A stretch of 64,000 nt of DNA from Clostridia bacterium. Its GTDB lineage: Bacteria; Bacillota; Clostridia; Christensenellales; Aristaeellaceae. This document shows, piece by piece, positions 59,576 through 64,000 of the stretch. Position numbers and translations under genes: made by a program. The DNA is taken from the NCBI GenBank assembly GCA_017501255.1, contig JAFVXE010000018.1, positions 144,341 to 208,340 on the forward strand, in the 5' to 3' direction. Every line of letters begins with the position of its first letter. The stretch's first letter is position 1. The notes beneath the pieces are model-generated. The model searched no databases. It saw only the letters and a program-made list of their open reading frames with translations, and was not told the DNA's origin.

Positions 59576-59611
59576 GAAATGAGCCTATTTACCCATAATG
59601 ATACAGCCTAT

Positions 59612-59640
59612 ACTATACACTTTTTTCAAAGGAAATTCAA
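59612..59640 (-). promoter_or_regulatory. Promoter of the rarA operon
   Basis: Minus strand TTGAAT (59635-59640) and TATAGT (59612-59617), 17-base spacer. Confidence 0.6.
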
Positions 59641-59773
59641 CCTTAACCGCCCCGTCTGCGCAATGTTTTCAAACCCGGCAAACGGTTTTGGCAGCAGGAA
59701 AAAAACGCCGCCGGGTCGAAATCTTCCAGAATAAGAAGAAAACAGCCTACCGCAGCGGAAGGGGAAATTGCTG

Positions 59774-60298
59774 ATGGAGAATCAATGGATGAAGACCGCC
59801 CATGTGCCGGATGCCGCCATGCAACCCCTGTTGCAGCCAGCCCTGCGGCTGGTGATTGAAAAAAAACTGCGCCGGCTGACCCTGTATGCGGGGGAGGACA
59901 TTCTTCTGCGCTGCAAAGTGGCGCTGGGCCGCTGCCCGGTGGGGCGCAAGCGTCAGGAAGGGGACGGGCGCACCCCGGAAGGCCGCTATACCATCTGTCT
60001 GGTGAAGGAGCAGGGCAAGTACGGGCGCAGTCTGGGCCTCAGCTACCCCAACCGGCAGGATGCGGACGATGCCCTGAGGGAGGGCCGCATCGACCTTGCC
60101 ACCCATCAGGTGATTCTGGACAGGCTGGCCGCCGGATTGCGGCCCCCGTGGGGCAGTCCTTTGGGCGGCGAAGTGTATATCCATGAGGGCGGTACAGCCT
60201 CCGACTGGACGCAGGGCTGCATTGCTCTGGAAACAAAGGATATGGACGTGCTGTTTCCCCGCCGGGGTGAGGTGGGGGAAGTGGAGATTGTGCCGTAA
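59774..60298 (+). CDS. L,D-transpeptidase (YkuD domain) protein
   Basis: A 174-residue YkuD-domain protein. The catalytic motif HEGGTASDWTQGCIAL (about residues 136-151) contains the His, Ser/Thr-Gly-Cys signature; the upstream strand GRKRQEGDGRTPEGRYTI (about 58-75) is also typical. L,D-transpeptidases form 3-3 peptidoglycan cross-links or attach proteins, but no signal peptide is visible here, so it may be cytoplasmic, secreted by another route, or a house-cleaning variant. The ATG at 59774 is favoured over a TTG at 59768 because GGGG lies 9 bases before it. Confidence 0.87.
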   Translation: MENQWMKTAHVPDAAMQPLLQPALRLVIEKKLRRLTLYAGEDILLRCKVALGRCPVGRKRQEGDGRTPEGRYTICLVKEQGKYGRSLGLSYPNRQDADDALREGRIDLATHQVILDRLAAGLRPPWGSPLGGEVYIHEGGTASDWTQGCIALETKDMDVLFPRRGEVGEVEIVP

Positions 60299-60399
60299 AG
60301 CGGGGAAGAAGCCGTACAGGGGAACCTTGGGGATGAACGCCCCCCGAACGCCACCGCACATCCGTAACAAAAATGTTCGGATTTTTCCCATCAAAACCC

Positions 60400-60428
60400 T
60401 TTACAAACCCCGGTGAAACGTGTATCAT
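60400..60428 (+). promoter_or_regulatory. Promoter of the second BMP gene
   Basis: TTTACA (60400-60405) and TATCAT (60423-60428), 17-base spacer, about 60 bases before the ATG. Confidence 0.65.
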
Positions 60429-60489
60429 ACCTTCTGTTGTTAGTTACACACCGGCTCCTACAGGAGACATCAAAGGAGGAACAACCCCA

Positions 60490-61710
60490 ATGAAGAAGAT
60501 TATCAGCTTGGTTCTGGTTCTCTGCATGGTTCTGGGTCTGACCGCCGTGGTCGCCGCTGAAGGCATCCCCGCTGATCAGATCAAGGTCGGCTTCATTTTC
60601 ATCGGCGATGAAAACGAAGGCTACACCTACTCCCACTACAAGGCTGCTATGGAAATGAAGGAAGCCCTCGGCCTGACCGACGAGCAGATCCTCATCAAGC
60701 GCAACACCCCCGAAACCGAAGCTGCTTACGAAGCTGCTGTTGACCTGGCTGAATCCGGCTGCAACATCATCTTCTCCAACTCCTTCGGCCACGAGAGCTA
60801 CCTGTGGGATGCCGCTGCCGAATATCCCGAAGTGCAGTTCTGCCACGCCACCGGTTCTCAGGCTGCCGCCAGCGGCCTTGCCAACGCCCACAACTACTTC
60901 ACCGCTATCCATGAAGCCCGCTACGTCAGCGGCGTGGTCGGCGGCCTGAAGCTGCAGCAGATGATCGACGAAGGCGTTATCACCGCTGATCAGGCCAAGG
61001 TTGGCTATGTTGGCGCTCATCCCTTCGCCGAGGTTATCAGCGGCTACACCGCTTTCTATCTGGGCGTCCGCTCCCAGTGCCCCTCCGCCACCATGGAAGT
61101 GGTCTACACCGGTTCCTGGTCCGACGCCGCCCTGGAAAAGGCCGCTGCCGAAAGCCTCATCGCTGACGGCTGCTACCTGATTGGTCAGCACGCTGACACC
61201 ACCGGTGCTTCCACCGCTTGCGAACCCGCTGGCCGCCACATCGTTGGCTACAACATCTCCATGATCCCCACCGCTCCCAACTACGCCCTCACCTCCGCCA
61301 CCAACAACTGGACTCCCTACGTGACCTATGCTGTGCAGAGCGTCATCAACGGCGAATCCTTTGTGACTGACTGGAGCCGCGGCTATGTTGACGGCGCTGT
61401 TGCCATCACCGAGCTGAACGAGGCTGTTGTGGCCCCCGGCACCGCCGAGAAGGTCAACGAAGTTGTCGCCGGTCTGGCCGATGGCAGCATCAAGGTCTTC
61501 GACGTGACCACCTTCACCGTGCCCGCTTCCACCGATGGCAGCTATCAGATCGACGAAAACGGCCATCTGACCAGCGCTTTCTCTCAGGACACCAATGGTG
61601 ACTGGGTTTACGACACCGCCGAGATCATTGTGGACGGCGCTTATGCCGAAGGCAGCCTGATCTCCGCTCCCAGCTTCAACCTGATCATCGACGGCATCAC
61701 CCTGAAGTAA
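60490..61710 (+). CDS. BMP-family substrate-binding protein, orphan
   Basis: A 406-residue exported BMP-family protein with a signal peptide (about 1-22, VVAA-EG). Marks are VGFIFIGDENEGYTYSHY (about residues 31-48), IIFSNSFGHESYLWDAA (about 94-110), ARYVSGVVGGLKL (about 143-155) and GYNISM (about 256). It is about 75 residues longer than the BMP protein at 32.3 kb, with extra C-terminal strands after residue 330. AAAGGAGG lies 9 bases upstream. No permease or ATPase adjoins, so it either uses the 34-38 kb transporter or another. Confidence 0.88.
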   Translation: MKKIISLVLVLCMVLGLTAVVAAEGIPADQIKVGFIFIGDENEGYTYSHYKAAMEMKEALGLTDEQILIKRNTPETEAAYEAAVDLAESGCNIIFSNSFGHESYLWDAAAEYPEVQFCHATGSQAAASGLANAHNYFTAIHEARYVSGVVGGLKLQQMIDEGVITADQAKVGYVGAHPFAEVISGYTAFYLGVRSQCPSATMEVVYTGSWSDAALEKAAAESLIADGCYLIGQHADTTGASTACEPAGRHIVGYNISMIPTAPNYALTSATNNWTPYVTYAVQSVINGESFVTDWSRGYVDGAVAITELNEAVVAPGTAEKVNEVVAGLADGSIKVFDVTTFTVPASTDGSYQIDENGHLTSAFSQDTNGDWVYDTAEIIVDGAYAEGSLISAPSFNLIIDGITLK

Positions 61711-61723
61711 TGCTTCGACGGAT

Positions 61724-61813
61724 TTGGTGGGGCGCTGCCCCGCACACCGCTTAAGGGCCGAGTCCCTTAAGAATCCCGCTCTCTGCGCCTGCCCTACAGA
61801 CGCAGGGGGTGGG
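61724..61813. repeat. Modular hairpin repeat (A-B-C) after the second BMP gene
   Basis: GGGGCGCTGCCCC (A), TTAAGGGCC...GTCCCTTAA (B), GAATCCCG linker and CTGCGCCTG/CAGACGCAG (C). A lies about 14 bases after the stop. Confidence 0.75.
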
Positions 61814-61880
61814 TTTTGTCATATGGGCAGCTTTTTCAGCTGCCCATCTTCGCAACGATATACCACAGGGAGGGTTCCCG

Positions 61881-62546
61881 ATGTTACCGTTTGTTCTTGC
61901 CGCAGTGGGATTATTGCTCAGCTGGATCGTGATTATGCCCGTTCGCTTTCATTTCATGAAGGGGGATGACGACACCCCCTTCACATTTGTGCTGAAAGGG
62001 CTGCCCACCGCCATGGCGGCGGCCTTGGCCTGCTATGCTGCTTTGGGCCACAACCCTGGTCCTTATGCCAACTGGATGGCGCTGGGGCTGATCATCTGCC
62101 TTTTGGCGGATGTGGTGCTGGGCATTCAGTTTGCCGTTGGGGGCGGGCTGTTCCTGTGCGGGCATATCTGCTATGTGATCGCCCTGACCAGCCTTGTGCC
62201 CCTGACCCTCTGGCATGGGGTGATTTTTGCCATTGCCATGGCGGTTTTGCAGGGTTTCCTCCTTGCCTACCGCAAGCGCATGACCGACAAGCTGATCGCC
62301 TACGGGGTGTGCGTCTATGCAACCGCCCTGTCCGCACTGCTGGCGGCGGCTTTGCCCCTGCCGTATCTGGCAGAGGGGTTCCAGCCGGTGCTGGCAGCCG
62401 TGGGGGCTGTGCTGTTCGTCCTCTCCGATGCCACCCTCTGCGACAACATGATCAACAACCGGCCCCTGCCCAACCAGTACATCAGTCTGGGCATCTATTA
62501 CACGGCGCAGTTTCTGCTTGGATTGAGCACCCTCCCTGTGCTATAA
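61881..62546 (+). CDS. Lysoplasmalogenase-like (YhhN family) membrane protein
   Basis: A 221-residue protein with about eight helices, of the YhhN/TMEM86 family. The family acidic residues lie in KGLPTAMAAAL (about 39-49), CLLADVVLG (about 73-81), GHICYVIALT (about 94-103) and LFVLSDATLCDN (about 178-189); YTAQFLL near the C-terminus is also typical. The eukaryotic members cleave the vinyl-ether bond of lysoplasmalogens; anaerobic Clostridia make plasmalogens, so the role is plausible. The start at 61881 has GGAGGG upstream. Confidence 0.85.
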   Translation: MLPFVLAAVGLLLSWIVIMPVRFHFMKGDDDTPFTFVLKGLPTAMAAALACYAALGHNPGPYANWMALGLIICLLADVVLGIQFAVGGGLFLCGHICYVIALTSLVPLTLWHGVIFAIAMAVLQGFLLAYRKRMTDKLIAYGVCVYATALSALLAAALPLPYLAEGFQPVLAAVGAVLFVLSDATLCDNMINNRPLPNQYISLGIYYTAQFLLGLSTLPVL

Positions 62547-62582
62547 TGGAGGAGCAAACCGTTCAATCGAGGTGAACCGTTC

Positions 62583-63527
62583 ATGGAAAGCCTGCTTTTT
62601 TCTGCCAAAACCGTCCTGCCGCTGCTCATTATGATGGCGGTGGGCTTTGCTGCCCGGCATCTGGGCTGGGTGGACAACCACGCCACCAAGCAGATGAACG
62701 CCTGTGTATTCCGTATCTTCCTGCCGCTGCTGCTCACCTTCAACATCATGGATACCCCGCAGGATGCCGCTGTGGACACCCGCACCCTGATCTATGCCCT
62801 CATCACCACGATGCTTTGCTTTGCGGTGCTGTTCACCCTGATTCCCCGGCTGGTGCGTGAACGCCGGGACCGGGGCGTGATCATCCAGTGCGTTGCCCGC
62901 AGCAACTACGCCATTTTCGGCATTCCGCTGGTGAACATGATGTACCCCAATGCGGATGTATCCATTGCAGCCATGATGGTAGCCATCGTGGTGCCGGTGT
63001 TCAACGTGATGAGCACCATCGCCCTGATGGTCAACGGCAGCGACCAGAAGCCGGATGCCAAAAAGATCCTCAAAGGCGTGGTAACCAATCCCCTCATCAT
63101 TGCCACGGCGGCGGGTTTCCTGCTCTGGCAGCTGAACGTGAAATTGCCCGTGGTACTGGACAAGCCCCTGCGCAATCTGGCGAATATTTCCTCGCCCCTG
63201 GCCCTGTTCGTGCTGGGCGCATCCCTGGATTTTGGCAAAGCCAGAGCCAACGCAAAGCTGCTCACCTGGAGCGTGCTGGGCAGGCTGGTGTTTGTGCCGG
63301 GGGTGTTCCTCACCGGTGCGGCCCTCCTGGGCATCCGGGATGTGGCGCTGGCTTCCCTCATCGCCGTGTATGCTTCCCCCTGCTCGGTTTCCAGCTACCC
63401 CATGGCCCAGCAGATGGGCGGCAATGATGATCTGGCCGGTGCGCAGGTGGTGTTTACCACTACGTTTTCCGTGGTAACGGTGTTTTTCTGGGTGTTTATT
63501 CTCAAATCGCTGGGATTGCTGATGTAA
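62583..63527 (+). CDS. AEC-family transporter (auxin efflux carrier family)
   Basis: A 314-residue carrier with ten helices of the Mem_trans / AEC family. The N-terminal helix KTVLPLLIMMAVGFAAR (about residues 8-24), MNACVFRIFLPLLLTFNI (part, about 40-57), RSNYAIFGIPLVNMMY (about 108-123) and the C-terminal SPCSVSSYPMAQQMGGNDDLAG region (part, about 258-280) are diagnostic. Substrates of bacterial members are usually dicarboxylates such as malate. GAGGTG lies 7 bases upstream, and the gene is 36 bases from the lysoplasmalogenase-like gene, so the two may be co-transcribed. Confidence 0.9.
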   Translation: MESLLFSAKTVLPLLIMMAVGFAARHLGWVDNHATKQMNACVFRIFLPLLLTFNIMDTPQDAAVDTRTLIYALITTMLCFAVLFTLIPRLVRERRDRGVIIQCVARSNYAIFGIPLVNMMYPNADVSIAAMMVAIVVPVFNVMSTIALMVNGSDQKPDAKKILKGVVTNPLIIATAAGFLLWQLNVKLPVVLDKPLRNLANISSPLALFVLGASLDFGKARANAKLLTWSVLGRLVFVPGVFLTGAALLGIRDVALASLIAVYASPCSVSSYPMAQQMGGNDDLAGAQVVFTTTFSVVTVFFWVFILKSLGLLM

Positions 63528-63544
63528 ATGAAATTGATGTACGG

Positions 63545-63585
63545 CTGCCCCGTTCTCCTGAGGGAGGGCGGGGTGTGTTTTTTGT
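63545..63585 (+). terminator. Terminator after the AEC gene
   Basis: CCCCG and CGGGG with an inner CTCC/GGGAG pairing, then TGTTTTTTG. Confidence 0.7.
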
Positions 63586-63587
63586 TT

Positions 63588-63785
63588 GTGGGGGATACCC
63601 CCAAAAAAGGCTTCTTCCCCCATCGGGGGAGGAAGCTGTCAGGCGTTAGCCTGACTGATGGTAGGGGGTGTTGCTATCGCTGGCAGTGGCGGCTGGGCGA
63701 GTTTTCTCGCAGTTCCGCTGCGAGGAACAGGGTGGGGCTGTGCGCCCCACACCCGCACCCACTCTTTTGAAAAAGAGTGGGCAGA
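63588..63785. repeat. Chain of short hairpins at the right end of the window
   Basis: Successive inverted repeats: GGGGGATACCCCC, TTCCCCC/GGGGGAGGAA, GTCAGGC/GCCTGAC, TCGCAG/CTGCGA, TGGGGC/GCCCCA and CCCACTCTTTT/AAAAGAGTGGG. No gene is visible from 63528 to 64000; short frames there look like repeat DNA. Bases 63790-64000 hold nothing I can identify. Confidence 0.6.
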
Positions 63786-64000
63786 AAACGGCGACACGCT
63801 CCCTTTGGTCAAATCCCTTTTATATGCCGTTTTTCGTGGCGGCGGGCACAATGCGCAATGCGTTATCGTATCTTGGCTGCATCCTTGTTTCTTGACTGCC
63901 CAACCTGTGCCCTTTACCCGCCCCGAAAAACAGCTTAGGGATTTGACGTCGTCCGCTACCGTCGCGGTGCGGGGAGCACCTTGGCTGTGCTCCGTTTCTC

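Noticed and set aside
1..64000. tRNA, rRNA, tmRNA, CRISPR arrays, prophage or transposase genes
   Set aside because: I looked through every intergenic stretch and saw no cloverleaf-type sequence with CCA-like end, no spaced direct repeats of CRISPR type and no transposase or phage protein.

Overview
This window looks like chromosome from a GC-rich, spore-lineage member of the Clostridia (Bacillota). The evidence is a recognisable Spo0A, a Gram-positive style of surface and polysaccharide genes, ABC transporters of the BMP (nucleoside/lipoprotein) type, a CotH-family kinase, and AGGAGG-type ribosome binding sites in front of almost every gene. A gut-type Oscillospirales or Christensenellales relative is plausible, but the sequence alone does not fix the family. 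I saw no tRNA, rRNA, CRISPR array, prophage or transposase gene.

Layout. Bases 1-7.4 kb hold a minus-strand operon: MoxR ATPase, DUF58 protein, TgpA-like transglutaminase, condensation-type acyltransferase, DUF6320-like membrane protein. From 7.5-15.5 kb come an acetyltransferase, galM, a DUF2804 protein, a cytidylate-kinase-like protein, a DUF4956/VTC/CotH operon and a secreted DUF6273-like protein. From 15.6-27.4 kb are pth and mfd (separated by a 160-bp tandem repeat), an SH3 protein, a small helical protein, a parvulin-type foldase and murB-rapZ. A putative oriC with four TTTTCCACA boxes sits at 28.0-28.45 kb in front of dnaA. Then come a DUF4430 protein, a MazG-like protein, spo0A, and a BMP-type transporter operon (32.2-37.9 kb). 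From 38-46.6 kb lie an unusual NnrE-NnrD-pyrophosphatase fusion, a YfbR-like nucleotidase, an MFS carrier, thiT under a TPP riboswitch, a solute-binding protein, galK and a GNAT enzyme. From 46.6-60.3 kb there are two surface-glycan clusters (aminotransferase plus flippase; flippase plus glycosyltransferase), an ATP-grasp enzyme, pepT, an AAA ATPase, a zinc-ribbon protein with a structured leader, an Ntn hydrolase, rarA with a histidine kinase, and an L,D-transpeptidase. The right end has a second BMP protein, a lysoplasmalogenase-like protein and an AEC-family transporter.

The most striking signals are non-coding. First, two ~96% identical 207/208-bp multi-hairpin elements (23.2 and 25.2 kb) have short imperfect terminal inverted repeats. 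Each is inserted exactly at the start of the U-tract of an intrinsic terminator, and each is flanked by a duplicate of that particular terminator hairpin; the two terminators are unrelated to each other. Second, at least ten intergenic regions carry a modular family of hairpins (A, B, C) joined by conserved linkers (ACCCCGC, GAATCCC), with compensatory changes in the arms. The A end abuts a coding sequence, either just after a stop codon or just before a ribosome binding site. I do not recognise either family as a named element.

Protein-level oddities are DnaA with His-Tyr in place of the Asp-His of its DNA-binding signature, Spo0A with Asn at one acidic-pocket position, Mfd with a ~100-residue insertion, and the trifunctional-looking NnrE/NnrD/PPase fusion. 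No computation or database search was run; all assignments come from reading the sequence.
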